Assembly: GCF_030408435.1 (NCBI RefSeq)
Contig: NZ_CP047046.1
Location: 1,532,572 to 1,596,571 of the forward strand
DNA length: 64,000 nt
From: Corynebacterium auriscanis
GTDB lineage: Bacteria > Actinomycetota > Actinomycetes > Mycobacteriales > Mycobacteriaceae
Direction of reading: 5' to 3'
A model generated the notes under the pieces. The model was not told the origin of the DNA. It ran no database searches and was given only the letters and a program-made list of their open reading frames with translations. The stretch's first letter is position 1. Every line of letters begins with the position of its first letter. Positions 24,380-34,046 of this stretch are shown here, one piece after another. The translations under genes were made by a program, and so were the position numbers.

Positions 24380-25636
24380 ATGACCACCTTGGATCCCTCC
24401 ACTATGCAAAATTCCACCGACCAGAATGCGTCCGCCGGTCGCGCCGACCAATGGAGCAGCAGCCCGCATCAGCCCTACAGCAACGACCCGAACATCACGG
24501 TGAGCCGCAATCTCACCGATCCACCAACTTTCCGGCCCATCCCGGAATTCGAAGGCGTACACAACATTTGGCCACGTGGCGATCGCCTCCAAGCAGTCCG
24601 CGAAGCCGCTGAGAAATACCGCGATCGTTTCCTGAACCAGGGCACTGTCCTGGGCGTGCGCTCCTTTGATATCGCAGCTGCACCCTACCCATCCCAGTAC
24701 GCTTTCCAGAACTACTCCCTGCACATTAACCCCATCATCAGCATCATTAACCGTATGCTGGTCATCCAATACGAGGACTTTAATGGTATCCCCCGAACCC
24801 TCGTGTGGGAGCCCACTGTGGCCGAGGGGTCTAAGAAGTCCGGGTTCTACGGCAGTCTCATCGGCAACGGCAAGGGCCCTAAGTGGCTAAACCGCACCTT
24901 CTCAACGATGCAGAAGCTAGGAGCCGAACGCATCCTCGCGGGGTACTTCAACGATCCCGACACGATTCTGCCCTCAATCGGCATGACAAACGCGGATGTC
25001 GATTACATATCCTTCGACCACCTGCACGTGCAGGATCCACGCATGATCATGGGCTCCACCGCCAATCCACCAGCCGGTGAGTCCTCCTACGAGCCCCTGT
25101 TCCCACGAGCCCGCCTGCTTACGCATCAAGCCGAACTGGGCACCTTCGAATCCCCGCACCCCATGCAGTACGCTTGGTACGTCAAGGATGGTCTCGAAGG
25201 GGTAGACCGCGAAGTGATCTCTTCCTTCGAGGGCGATGTAGAGCTCGGCGTAGGCATCTCTCTGTTGTGGACACCAGGTCATACCGACGGCAATCACTCC
25301 TTGTGCATTAACACGCCCGACGGGGTGTGGATTTCCTCGGAAAACGGAATGGCGGCTGACTCTTGGCAGCCCGAATTGTCGAAGATTCCGGGTGTTCGCC
25401 AATTCGCGCAATTCTACGATCGGGAAGTGGTCTTGAACGCTAATACCTTGGAGGATTCGTTAGATCAGTACGACTCTATGATCAAGGAGAAGACGATGGC
25501 CTCCTACTCCCCCAAGCATCCGGAGTGGAAACAAATCCTGCCGTCTTCGGAATGTGCTCCATGGAAGCGCCAGTGGCCACTGAACCCCACCGTTGAGCAT
25601 GGTGGCATCAATTACGGAGAGCTGAAGCGACGGTAG
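24380..25636 (+). CDS. Metallo-beta-lactamase-fold hydrolase-like protein
   Basis: A 418-residue protein. I chose ATG at 24380 because AGGAAAGGA lies just before it; a longer frame begins at 24272. Metal-binding features of the MBL superfamily are visible: FDHLHVQDPR (about 210-219, HxH-x-D) and LLWTPGHTDGNHSL (about 294-307, PGHTxGH-like with Asn in place of the last His). Between and after them are conserved-looking aromatic stretches. The N-terminal 50 residues are Ser/Asn/Gln-rich. The substrate is unknown. It stands alone, with 120 bp before the next regulatory palindrome. Confidence 0.7.
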   Translation: MTTLDPSTMQNSTDQNASAGRADQWSSSPHQPYSNDPNITVSRNLTDPPTFRPIPEFEGVHNIWPRGDRLQAVREAAEKYRDRFLNQGTVLGVRSFDIAAAPYPSQYAFQNYSLHINPIISIINRMLVIQYEDFNGIPRTLVWEPTVAEGSKKSGFYGSLIGNGKGPKWLNRTFSTMQKLGAERILAGYFNDPDTILPSIGMTNADVDYISFDHLHVQDPRMIMGSTANPPAGESSYEPLFPRARLLTHQAELGTFESPHPMQYAWYVKDGLEGVDREVISSFEGDVELGVGISLLWTPGHTDGNHSLCINTPDGVWISSENGMAADSWQPELSKIPGVRQFAQFYDREVVLNANTLEDSLDQYDSMIKEKTMASYSPKHPEWKQILPSSECAPWKRQWPLNPTVEHGGINYGELKRR

Positions 25637-25760
25637 AAGTCGGTTGCCAATTTCCGAGAATGCGGGGTTCCGGAGTTCTCGGCGACCTGACCCCTCCATG
25701 GCCGCAGCGACTGCAACTCCGTTACCCTCCCCCGTGCAGCAATGGTCACTCAAGATGGTA

Positions 25761-25772
25761 CGTTAATTAACG
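25761..25772. promoter_or_regulatory. 12-bp palindrome CGTTAATTAACG
   Basis: A perfect palindrome in an AT-rich stretch, about 73 bp before the proposed start of the reductase/desaturase pair. A candidate operator for a TetR-like lipid regulator, by analogy with other desaturase genes; the regulator itself is not in the window. Confidence 0.45.
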
Positions 25773-25844
25773 AAACAAACCACTTTCACTGCAGAAAAAT
25801 CATTTTTCGGATAGTTCATCCGGCAAGCCGAAAGTAGGATCACC

Positions 25845-27206
25845 ATTAACACCTCACAATTCTCCGGCCCGTCTCGTCCGCGGGTTGGCCACAGTAGCTC
25901 GCTGCCTGGAGCCGATCGGAATGTCAGCAATACCTCTCAATCCGGCGCCACCCCACTCGCCGCCTTCCACCGTTGGACCCGCGAGGCTGCCCGCAGCGCC
26001 ACACGAACCCTTGCCACCGCCTTCACTACCCCGCTACTCCCCGCGGATTACGCGGGTATCTTTGATCCTCTCCGCGGCCGCGAAGTCCGCGGCAGAATCC
26101 AATCAATCACCCATCACGGTGATCTCATCGACCTCACCCTGACACCCGGCCCCGGCATGACCACCACCTTCCGACCCGGCCAGTTCATCGGTCTTGGTGT
26201 ACTAGCCAACGGTCGTTGGCAGTGGCGTTGTTTTTCTATTACCGACGCCCCCCGCTCCCAACTCCGCACCCTCTCCTTGGGGATCAAGCCGGTTCCTGAC
26301 GGAGCTTTATCTACTCATGTAGCCACCACAGCGAAACCTGGTGACATTGTCCGGTTATCTGCACCGGGTGGAGATTTCTTCCTCCCTCGGCCGGTTCCCG
26401 ACAAACTCCTGTTTGTGACAGCGGGATCGGGCATCACCCCGGTGATGTCGATGCTGCGCTGGTTGCGACAAGAGTACGGGGTGGGCAAGAACACCGGCAC
26501 GACCAAAATAGCGGGACTGGATTCCTGCCACGCGCATGACCCAGTTCATTTACGCCCCACCTGGAAGCCAGTTGGGGACACAGGTGCTGCAGCGTTTCCC
26601 AATGTCATCCACATTCATAGCCAGCGTTCGGAGGATCTTCCCGCACCTTACAACCCGGAGCTACACGCGCTGGCGGCGGAAAACCCCTCGTACCAGCTCG
26701 TGCATTGGAATTCGATAACCCGTGGTCGGCTCGACCCACAAATCATCACCGAACTTGTACCGGACATTCAAGACAGAGAGCGCTACGTTTGTGGCCCAGC
26801 GGAGCTCCTCAACGCTATGACAACAGCATTCCCCGGGACCCATGTCGAGCACTTCCACGCTGCCACAGGGGGCTCCGCGATGGGCGGAACAATTCGATTC
26901 CTTACCACTTCGAACGACGCGGGCAAAAATGTGCGCGCAGACAAGCAAGGTGGTGCAGGCACCCAAAACCTTGGGGGCCATACAGAAACCGCGTGCGACG
27001 GATCCACTACTATCCTCGAAGCGGCGGAAGCCTGCGGGGTGCAGCTCACTCACGGGTGTCGCATGGGTATCTGCCACACCTGCTCCGCAACCATTACTTC
27101 CGGCCAAGCCGTGGACATCCGCACGGGCACCACCCACCGTGAAGGTGAACGAGTACGCACATGCTCCGCGATCCCCGACGGGGATATTGCGATCGAGCAG
27201 ACCTGA
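25845..27206 (+). CDS. Ferredoxin/FAD reductase partner of the desaturase (non-standard start)
   Basis: A flavin reductase with a C-terminal plant-type [2Fe-2S] domain, passing electrons from NAD(P)H to the desaturase; equivalent to M. tuberculosis Rv3230c beside DesA3. From the first ATG (26157) it would have 349 residues but lose its N-terminus. The same frame is open back to 25815, and from about 25959 on reads as family sequence (TPLLPADYAGIFDPLRGREV). No ATG, GTG or TTG occurs in that stretch. ATT at 25845, with AGGATCACC just before it, is the best start and gives 453 residues. The FAD barrel, NAD-binding TAGSGITPVMSML and the cluster Cys in GCRMGICHTC and RTC are intact. Confidence 0.75.
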   Translation: MNTSQFSGPSRPRVGHSSSLPGADRNVSNTSQSGATPLAAFHRWTREAARSATRTLATAFTTPLLPADYAGIFDPLRGREVRGRIQSITHHGDLIDLTLTPGPGMTTTFRPGQFIGLGVLANGRWQWRCFSITDAPRSQLRTLSLGIKPVPDGALSTHVATTAKPGDIVRLSAPGGDFFLPRPVPDKLLFVTAGSGITPVMSMLRWLRQEYGVGKNTGTTKIAGLDSCHAHDPVHLRPTWKPVGDTGAAAFPNVIHIHSQRSEDLPAPYNPELHALAAENPSYQLVHWNSITRGRLDPQIITELVPDIQDRERYVCGPAELLNAMTTAFPGTHVEHFHAATGGSAMGGTIRFLTTSNDAGKNVRADKQGGAGTQNLGGHTETACDGSTTILEAAEACGVQLTHGCRMGICHTCSATITSGQAVDIRTGTTHREGERVRTCSAIPDGDIAIEQT

Positions 27207-27441
27207 TGCACACCCAAGCGGTTTTAGTCAAAGGCTGCAGTCCGTACAACCCCCGCAGCCGCACCGACCCAAGGCCCCGCAATCTAGCTGCCCGGACTTT
27301 TGGTACCCGCCACCTGAAGTTACGCACTCCTGGATCACGCAATCCGGCCACGGCTGGATAACCCGATTTTCGTCAAGACCAGGCACGAACAGTGCGTACC
27401 CGCCACCACATAACACCAACCACCAACCCAAGGAGAACCCC

Positions 27442-28743
27442 ATGGCCATCAAAGATATCGCAGCATACGCCCACCTGAGTGCCGAAGACGTGGAAGAAAT
27501 TGGACGTCGGTTCGACGCCATCGAAGCTCATCACCGAGAAACCTTAGGGGCAAAGGACGCTGCATACATACGAAATCTGATCCGCACCCAACGCGGGGTG
27601 GACCTATTGTCTCGAGTAGCGACCGTGTTCGCACCCTCCTTGGCAGGCCCCACGGCGGCAACGATGGGCCTAGCAAAGATTCTGGAGAACTTGGAGATCG
27701 GACACAACGTCATGCACGGTCAATGGGACTGGATGAATGATCCCGAGATCCACTCCGGTATGTGGGAATGGGACAACACAGGGCCAGCATCTGGCTGGAA
27801 GCACTCCCACAACTTCAGCCACCACACCTTCACCAACATTATTGGGATGGATAACGACATCGGATATGGCGTGATCCGTATCACCCGCGACAAGAAATGG
27901 AAGCCCACGACCGCGCTGCAGCCACTGACGAACGTCATCCTGGCAGCATTGTTCGAATACGCGGTGGCGTTCTACGATGTGGAGCTTGGCCGTTACTTTA
28001 CAGGCCGACAGAGTTGGGAAGAGACCAAACCCCGTCTGCTGGAGACCTTGCGGAAAGTTCGAGCACAAGTGGTCAAAGACTACGTGGCGTTTCCAGCCGT
28101 CGCCGGCGCCGTGGGATTTGTGTTAGCGGGGAGTATGGGGCGCCGAAATAAAAAAGCGAAAACGCGGTTCCAGGCTGGGGTCGGTGGTGCCAAACACCAC
28201 GTAAAGAGAGCTGCTCAAGCGGCGCTAGGGGCGAACCTAATTCGAAATGTATGGGCATACGCAGTTATCTTCTGCGGGCACTTCCCCGATGACGTAGAAA
28301 CCTTCACCAAACGCACTCTGGATGAAGAGACCAAGGCAGAATGGTACCTGCGGCAAATGCTGGGGTCAGCGAATTTCCGCGGTGGGAAAGTACTGACGAT
28401 ATTGTCCGGGAATCTAAATTACCAGGTTGAGCATCACCTATTCCCCGATATGCCAAGCAACCGGCTGGCACCAATTGCGCGCGAGGTGGAACAGATCGCG
28501 AAAGAATTTGGGCTACCGTATAACACCGCCAGCTTCCCGCGACAGTTGTGGGAAGTACAGCGCACGATTTTGAAATTGACCCTGCCCAATAAGTTTCTGC
28601 GCGCCCCTAGATGGAACGCGCCAGAAGTGCGCGCGGATGAAGTGTTCTCACACTACCCCGAAGTGGACGCGTCAACGGGGCCACGCCAACTGGCGGCGGG
28701 GCTGGCGAAGCTGAAAAAACTGCGGCCACGGGTACTTGCCTAA
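27442..28743 (+). CDS. Acyl-CoA delta-9 desaturase (DesA3-like)
   Basis: A 433-residue membrane di-iron desaturase that introduces a double bond into acyl-CoA, giving oleate-type fatty acids for membrane lipids and mycolates. Start ATG at 27442 follows AAGGAGAACCC; the frame is open far upstream, but that part is antisense or out-of-frame to the reductase and is not coding. The histidine boxes are HNVMHGQ (about 92-98), HSHNFSHH (about 119-126) and EHHLFPD (about 332-338). Hydrophobic segments lie between them. It follows the reductase by 235 bp, probably one operon. Residues 230-265 are a Lys/Arg/Gly-rich loop. Confidence 0.92.
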   Translation: MAIKDIAAYAHLSAEDVEEIGRRFDAIEAHHRETLGAKDAAYIRNLIRTQRGVDLLSRVATVFAPSLAGPTAATMGLAKILENLEIGHNVMHGQWDWMNDPEIHSGMWEWDNTGPASGWKHSHNFSHHTFTNIIGMDNDIGYGVIRITRDKKWKPTTALQPLTNVILAALFEYAVAFYDVELGRYFTGRQSWEETKPRLLETLRKVRAQVVKDYVAFPAVAGAVGFVLAGSMGRRNKKAKTRFQAGVGGAKHHVKRAAQAALGANLIRNVWAYAVIFCGHFPDDVETFTKRTLDEETKAEWYLRQMLGSANFRGGKVLTILSGNLNYQVEHHLFPDMPSNRLAPIAREVEQIAKEFGLPYNTASFPRQLWEVQRTILKLTLPNKFLRAPRWNAPEVRADEVFSHYPEVDASTGPRQLAAGLAKLKKLRPRVLA

Positions 28744-29115
28744 GCGTTCGAGAGGGGTGCTGCCCCCGCTGCCGGATGCACCTAGATCCTCGTGTCAAGG
28801 TAACGAAAAAGCGAAAAGGGATGACCACAAAAGCCCAGCCGGCGAAATTGTGGGCCTTACTTTGCTAATTCGACCTAGGCGAGGAAAAGAAGGGAAACAT
28901 AACCGGGGCGCGCCCGCTATCGCAAGTCGACGACGACGGTTGCTCAGGACACGCAGCTCACACTCTTAGATAGCACGACTCAATAATCAACGCGCAGTTT
29001 TAGGGTGCAGGCGCGGCTCAAAACGAACATGCAACGCAAGAACTCAGGTGACAGAGTTAGCACTACATGCAGGAACGCCCCCACTATAATCCGAGGCGGG
29101 AGCGCTGCAATTTTG
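28744..29115. other. Intergenic between desaturase and tRNA-Glu
   Basis: About 370 bp between convergent units. A weak CGCCCCC/GGGAGCG hairpin just after the tRNA may terminate it. No ORF or repeat that I can support. Confidence 0.5.
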
Positions 29116-29188
29116 TACCCCGTACGGGATTTGAACCCGTGTTACCGGCGTGAGAGGCCGGCGTCCTAGGCCGCTAGACGAACGGGGC
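29116..29188 (-). tRNA. tRNA-Glu(CTC), second copy
   Basis: A 73-nt cloverleaf almost identical to the one at 4540, with anticodon CTC and a perfect CCGGC/GCCGG anticodon stem. It lies downstream of tRNA-Gln on the same strand, probably co-transcribed. Confidence 0.95.
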
Positions 29189-29273
29189 ATAAGGACTGTG
29201 AAACGTGCATCCAGAGAACAACTAGCAAGTTGCATGTCGAACGAAACGACAAACTAGGAAGCAATTTTCACTG

Positions 29274-29345
29274 CTGGCCTACCAGGACTCGAACCTAGAA
29301 TGACGGTACCAGAAACCGTAGTGTTGCCAATTACACCATAGGCCA
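29274..29345 (-). tRNA. tRNA-Gln(CTG)
   Basis: A 72-nt cloverleaf: acceptor TGGCCTA/TAGGCCA, anticodon stem ACGGT/ACCGT, loop TTCTGGT with anticodon CTG, T-arm GGTTCGAGTCC. In Actinobacteria this tRNA is first charged with glutamate by GltX, encoded next door. Confidence 0.95.
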
Positions 29346-29416
29346 ATCGTAGACACTAGAAACTTCTGATTCGATGATGTAAATACCACCGGACTGTTCC
29401 CCGTGCAACGAGACAT

Positions 29417-29446
29417 AATATAACCAGACCTTCACAGCGGAATCAA
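29417..29446 (-). promoter_or_regulatory. Promoter of the tRNA-Gln / tRNA-Glu unit
   Basis: On the minus strand: -35 TTGATT (29441-29446), 18-bp spacer, -10 TATATT (29417-29422). It lies about 72 bp before tRNA-Gln. The rest of 29346-29636 holds no gene. Confidence 0.65.
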
Positions 29447-29636
29447 ATCCGCTGGTCAGGTGGCGTTTCCATCAGGAGAGAACTGCTACTCCTGCGGCAA
29501 AGCCCCGAAGCCGGAGCGACTGGAGAGCGCAGATTGCCCGCGATCCGCGCGACGGGCGGGATGGGTTACTACGCTCCCCTCATATTAAGAACCGCGGGGT
29601 GCACCGGGCGGGGCAGGCGCAAGACCGCGGGGAGGG

Positions 29637-31127
29637 TTACTGCGCTGCGGGGAACGGGGTGACGGACTGCGCCTTGCGCAGGCGCGCCAGCGTCGAGGCC
29701 TTGCCCAGCAACTCCATGGACTCGAACAGTGGAGGGCTCACCGCCGCGCCCGAGACCGCCACGCGTAGCGCCCCATACGCCTTGCGGGGCTTCAGCTCCA
29801 TCTCCTCAATGAGCTTGCCCTGCAGAGCCTTCTCAATAACCTCGGTCTTGAAGTCCTCGTCCGAGATAGCCTCCAGCTGCTCGAAGGATACCTGCAGGAC
29901 CTCGACCGCGTCTTCCTTCAAGTTCTTGCGGGCGGCCTTTTCGTCGAGCTCGAGGGCGTCGTCCCCCGTGACAAGGAAGCGAAGCAAACCGTCAGCATCG
30001 GAGAGAACCTTGATGCGTGTCTGCACCAACTCGGCCGCGAACGCGAACTTGTAAGCTGGGTAGTCCGCGGGGAAGCCCTTGTACTCCTCTAGGTACGCGC
30101 GCAGGCGAGCGGTGAAGTCGTCGAGGTCCAGCAGGCGGATGTGATCGGCGTTGATGGCCTCGAGCTTCTTCTGGTCGAAGCGGGCAGGGTTGGGCTTGAC
30201 GTCCGCGATGTCGAAGTTGTCGATGAGCTGCTGCATCGTGAAGATGTCCTCGTTCGCAGACAGCGACCAGCCCAGCAGCGACAGGTAATTCAGCATGCCC
30301 TCGGGGATGATGCCGTTATCGCGGTGGTTGAACAGGTTGGACTCGGGGTCGCGCTTAGAGAGCTTCTTGTTGCCCTCCCCCATCACGAACGGCAGGTGGC
30401 CGAAGGTGGGCACGGCTTCTGCGACACCCACGCGGACCAGCGCCTCGTACAGTGCGATCTGACGCGGGGTGGAAGGTAGCAGGTCCTCGCCACGCAGGAC
30501 GTGGGTGATGCGCATGAGGGCATCGTCCACGGGGTTTACCAGGGTGTACAGTGGCTGGCCGTTGGAGCGTGCGACCACGAAGTCTGGGACGGTCTTGCCA
30601 TCGACGGTCATCTCGCCACGCACGAGATCGTTCCACTGGTACACGCGATCATCGGGCATGCGCAGGCGCCAGACCGGCTCGCGCCCCTCGGCCTTGAATG
30701 CCTCGATCTGCTCGTCCGTGAGGGTGCGATCGTAATTGTCGTAGCCCAGCTTGGGATCGCGGCCAGCGGCCTTGTGGCGCTCCTCAACTTCCTCCGCAGT
30801 GGAGTATGCGGGGTAGACGTCGCCGGAGGCCTTCAGCTTCTCGAGGACTTCCGCGTAAATGTCCATGCGCTGGGACTGGCGGTATGGCTCGTGAGGCCCG
30901 CCGACCTCAATGCCTTCGTCCCAGCCCAGATTCAGCCACTTCAGCGAATCAATGATTGCCTGGTAGCTTTCCTCGCTATCGCGCTTGGCATCCGTATCCT
31001 CGATACGGAAAACCAGCTTGCCACCGGTGTGGCGAGCATATGCCCAGTTGAACAGGGCTGTGCGCACCATTCCGACGTGGGGTGTGCCGGTGGGCGATGG
31101 GCAGAAACGAACGCGTACTTCACTCAT
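29637..31127 (-). CDS. gltX: Glutamyl-tRNA synthetase, non-discriminating type expected
   Basis: A 496-residue class I aminoacyl-tRNA synthetase. The HIGH-type motif is in [16 protein letters not shown] (about residues 10-25) and KMSKS appears as KLSKRD (about 256-261). The C-terminal anticodon-binding helical domain runs from about 330. Length is normal for the family. Actinobacteria lack glutaminyl-tRNA synthetase, so this enzyme probably charges both tRNA-Glu and tRNA-Gln, with GatCAB correcting the latter; its gene lies next to both tRNA genes on the same strand. Start ATG at 31127. Confidence 0.97.
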   Translation of the reverse strand: MSEVRVRFCPSPTGTPHVGMVRTALFNWAYARHTGGKLVFRIEDTDAKRDSEESYQAIIDSLKWLNLGWDEGIEVGGPHEPYRQSQRMDIYAEVLEKLKASGDVYPAYSTAEEVEERHKAAGRDPKLGYDNYDRTLTDEQIEAFKAEGREPVWRLRMPDDRVYQWNDLVRGEMTVDGKTVPDFVVARSNGQPLYTLVNPVDDALMRITHVLRGEDLLPSTPRQIALYEALVRVGVAEAVPTFGHLPFVMGEGNKKLSKRDPESNLFNHRDNGIIPEGMLNYLSLLGWSLSANEDIFTMQQLIDNFDIADVKPNPARFDQKKLEAINADHIRLLDLDDFTARLRAYLEEYKGFPADYPAYKFAFAAELVQTRIKVLSDADGLLRFLVTGDDALELDEKAARKNLKEDAVEVLQVSFEQLEAISDEDFKTEVIEKALQGKLIEEMELKPRKAYGALRVAVSGAAVSPPLFESMELLGKASTLARLRKAQSVTPFPAAQ

Positions 31128-31349
31128 GGATAAATAGTTTACCCACGGGCCCAGACATGGACTGGGTGGGGCGCGCTAGGAAAAGCGTGCGGTGAGGTTC
31201 GGAGGGCGCAGTCGTGGGTGCGGGCTCCAAGTGCAGTCGTGGGTGCGGGCGCCAGACGTGCCCGCCAGCAAAACAGTGGCAAGGTGTGGGGCACGGAACG
31301 GTGCGCTAGGGAATGCGTGCGCCTGCTTCCCCCGCCCCACCAGCAGCAG

Positions 31350-32525
31350 CTACTTGCTCTGCTTGGACAGGAAGGACCAGGATTCCCGCGCCGCGCTTGG
31401 GTTCACCGGGTACCACGTATGGGTGCCGCCAGACACCTTCTTGACGTGGGTCTCTGCGGAGCAACCACTGAACGTGTACGTTGTCACACTACCGCTGATG
31501 CTTTCCTGAGGCGCCCCGAAAGCCAAGCAGCCGTTACGGGTACCAACCAGCTGGTGCATCTGCTCGATCGAACGATACGGCGCGCCATGGCGAGTGCCAC
31601 CTTCGTAGGCAACGGTCGCATCATTCGTGCCGTGGATGATCAACGCAGGCACCTTGCCGGAGCCACAATTCGACCACACCGGGTTATAGTACGCACCGGA
31701 AACTCCAACCACACCCGCCATCAGATCAGGCGCCTGGCACGCCAGAGCCAAGGCCATGCCACCACCATTAGACAAACCAGTTGCGTACACACGAGAGCGG
31801 TCGACCTTGCCCTCATTGGCCAGGGTGCGGACAATTTCACGCACGAACGCCACGTCCTCACCGCGGGACGTCGTCGCATATGGCGCACCCTCCCACGCGT
31901 TGCTGCGGCCCTGCGGGTACACAATGATCGCATCGGAGCCAGCGCCGGTGCCCTCCAAAGCCGCGTAGCCACGGGCCTGCGCAGCGGTGTGCTGCCAACC
32001 GGAGAACATAAAGAGCACGGGCAGGTTCTTCGTTTTTCCGGACGATGGCATCTTGACGATCGCAGTGCGGGAAGCACCGTTGACGTTGAAGGTGCGCGTT
32101 TGAGCGTCAGCCCCCGGGGCCGATGGGCCATTCGGGATATTCGGCAGAGGGCCGCCCCCGCCGTTGAAGATCTGCAGCAGACCGTTGATAAATTCCAGAA
32201 TCTGGCGCAGCTGAACCATGAAGTTTCCGCCGCCACCGAGACTGCCAGTGGCACTGCTAGAACCCGGCAGAGTTTGCGCCTGCGCCGAAGGGGTGACGTT
32301 GGCGAGGGGGCTGGGGGCGTCGTTGGCAGGAACCACAGTGAGCGCTAACGCGGTAGAAGCCGCCATGAAACCTGTGACGAAGCGGCGGCCGGTGGCGGAA
32401 CGAAGGGCGGAACGAGAGGTGGAACGAGAGGTGGAACGAGGGGCCTCGACGATCGCATCGGAGGCGAGGGGCGCGCAGTGGCGGGAAGTCGCGATATCGC
32501 GCCGAGATTTAGAAGTATTTTGCAC
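31350..32525 (-). CDS. Secreted PHB-depolymerase/feruloyl-esterase-like hydrolase
   Basis: A 391-residue alpha/beta hydrolase of the esterase-PHB-depolymerase (LpqC-like) family. A positively charged N-region containing GRRFVTGFMAASTALALTVV (about 46-65) followed by Ala/Pro-rich sequence is a likely signal peptide, perhaps Tat. The mature enzyme begins near 130. It has FMFSGWQH (oxyanion region, about 172), the nucleophile motif GLSNGGG (about 243-249), LIIHGTNDATV (acid, about 285) and a late GGTHTW (His about 370). The first 45 residues look unlike a normal signal peptide, so a later start is possible. A paralogue follows upstream with an 80-bp gap. Confidence 0.8.
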   Translation of the reverse strand: MQNTSKSRRDIATSRHCAPLASDAIVEAPRSTSRSTSRSALRSATGRRFVTGFMAASTALALTVVPANDAPSPLANVTPSAQAQTLPGSSSATGSLGGGGNFMVQLRQILEFINGLLQIFNGGGGPLPNIPNGPSAPGADAQTRTFNVNGASRTAIVKMPSSGKTKNLPVLFMFSGWQHTAAQARGYAALEGTGAGSDAIIVYPQGRSNAWEGAPYATTSRGEDVAFVREIVRTLANEGKVDRSRVYATGLSNGGGMALALACQAPDLMAGVVGVSGAYYNPVWSNCGSGKVPALIIHGTNDATVAYEGGTRHGAPYRSIEQMHQLVGTRNGCLAFGAPQESISGSVTTYTFSGCSAETHVKKVSGGTHTWYPVNPSAARESWSFLSKQSK

Positions 32526-32604
32526 AGAAAGAACTTACCCCATGATTAGGATAAATACGCAACGCTTCCATGCAAACCTATTTCATAAAAGCCACTCCTG
32601 CGGA

Positions 32605-33918
32605 TTACTTATGCTGACGGGCGAGGAAATTCCAGACCTCATTGGCGACATCCGGGGTGAAATACCAGTTGTGGCCTTGGTCGTTGATACGCCAGAAGAC
32701 GGCCTCCTTCGCGCAGCCTGGGTAGCCGAACTGAGTCACATTTTCGGGCTTTTGTTCAACTACCGGGTGGGGCGCGCAGAGGTTGCGCTTCGCCGCACTG
32801 TCAGCCACCGCCGGCGCGGAGAGGTAGGGAGCGCGGTGCAGGTGACCGCCTTCGAAGCGGGTGAGCTGATCCTGAACGCCATGAATGATGAACGTCGCCA
32901 CTGGCCCGGGCGCACAATTTTCGAGGACCGGATTGTAGAACGCCCCCGAGACCGACACCACCCCCGCCACCAAATCCGGAGCCTGGCACGCGAAGCTCAC
33001 CGCGAAACCTCCACCGTTGGACATTCCGGCAGCGTAGATGCGCTTGCGGTCCACGTTGAAGTGCGCATCGAGCTCGTCCACAATCTGCCGTGCGAAGGCT
33101 ACATCACCGCCACGTGGGGTGACTGCGTACGGGGCTCCCTCCCATGCATACTCGACGCCCGCCGGATACACCACGATCGCTTCCCGTGCGGCGCCGGTGT
33201 TTGCGAAGCGGGAGTAGTTGCGGAAGTTTTCCGGACTGTCGTGCCAGCCGCCAAAGCCGAAGAGGACCGGAGTTGGGTGTGCGGGATTGTAGTCCGCGGT
33301 GACGCTCACAATCGCCCGGCGCTTGTGCCCGTTGGGGAGCGTGAATTCAACGTTGACTGCCTCACCGGGCTTGGCTTTGGTCACGTTGGAAGCTGGGTGT
33401 GTGGCTAGGTGGTGTGGGAGTGGTGCGGGTGCGGGCTTGTGTGCAGGTGCTGGTGCTGGCTTGTGGGCGGGTGCCGGCGCTGGTGCGGGCTTGGGATCGG
33501 GCACTGACTTGGGGGCGGATGCAGGCGCTGGCTCGCGGACAGGCGCGGGCATGTGTGCAGGTGCAGGTGCGGGCTTGTGTGCAGGTGCTGGTGCGGGTGC
33601 TGGCGCTGACTCGCGGACGGGTGCGGGCTTGTGTGCATGTGCTGGTGCCGGCTTGTGGGCGGGTGCTGGCGCAGAATGCTGCCGCGGCGCGTGGGCCGGC
33701 CCCGGTACAGTTTCGGCGGACGCATGTGGGTAGGGAAAGATTGGCGTCGTTAAACCGGCAACAACAAGCCCCACTAAGGCCAGGCCAGTGAAGAAGGCGC
33801 GGAGCATCGTGGCCGACGGGCGCACCGCGATTGCCGCGCGCGACGGCCCGGCGGTGGAGAGGCGAAGAAGGGCGCAGGTTGCCGTGCGGACGGCTTTAAC
33901 AACATCCTCAAGAATCAC
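32605..33918 (-). CDS. Secreted esterase paralogue with Pro/Ala repeat linker
   Basis: A 437-residue paralogue of the neighbouring hydrolase: FGFGGWHDSP, nucleophile GMSNGGGF, IIHGVQDQLTRF and GHNWYF near the C-terminus. A hydrophobic signal segment MLRAFFTGLALVGLVVAGL lies at 38-56; the GTG at 33918 gives an odd 37-residue extension, so ATG at 33807 may be the true start. Residues about 75-170 are a tandem Pro/Ala/His/Lys linker (HKPAPAPA units) that probably spans the envelope or anchors to the wall. The two esterase genes likely arose by tandem duplication and may act on polyesters or wall-linked esters. Confidence 0.78.
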   Translation of the reverse strand: MILEDVVKAVRTATCALLRLSTAGPSRAAIAVRPSATMLRAFFTGLALVGLVVAGLTTPIFPYPHASAETVPGPAHAPRQHSAPAPAHKPAPAHAHKPAPVRESAPAPAPAPAHKPAPAPAHMPAPVREPAPASAPKSVPDPKPAPAPAPAHKPAPAPAHKPAPAPLPHHLATHPASNVTKAKPGEAVNVEFTLPNGHKRRAIVSVTADYNPAHPTPVLFGFGGWHDSPENFRNYSRFANTGAAREAIVVYPAGVEYAWEGAPYAVTPRGGDVAFARQIVDELDAHFNVDRKRIYAAGMSNGGGFAVSFACQAPDLVAGVVSVSGAFYNPVLENCAPGPVATFIIHGVQDQLTRFEGGHLHRAPYLSAPAVADSAAKRNLCAPHPVVEQKPENVTQFGYPGCAKEAVFWRINDQGHNWYFTPDVANEVWNFLARQHK

Positions 33919-34046
33919 TTAAGTAACATTAGTAACGGTTGTCACAAAAGTAGCGCCAGTGTGGCGGCGTGTCGGGAGATACGCCCGCTATGCACCCCCC
34001 TTGCGACGTCGCGCTTGTTCGCGAATCCGCATTCAGCGACTCGACT

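Noticed and set aside
26842..27441. 200-codon N-terminal extension of the desaturase frame
   Set aside because: It overlaps the reductase gene out of frame, is low-complexity Pro/Ser/Arg, and a strong AAGGAG site marks the start at 27442.
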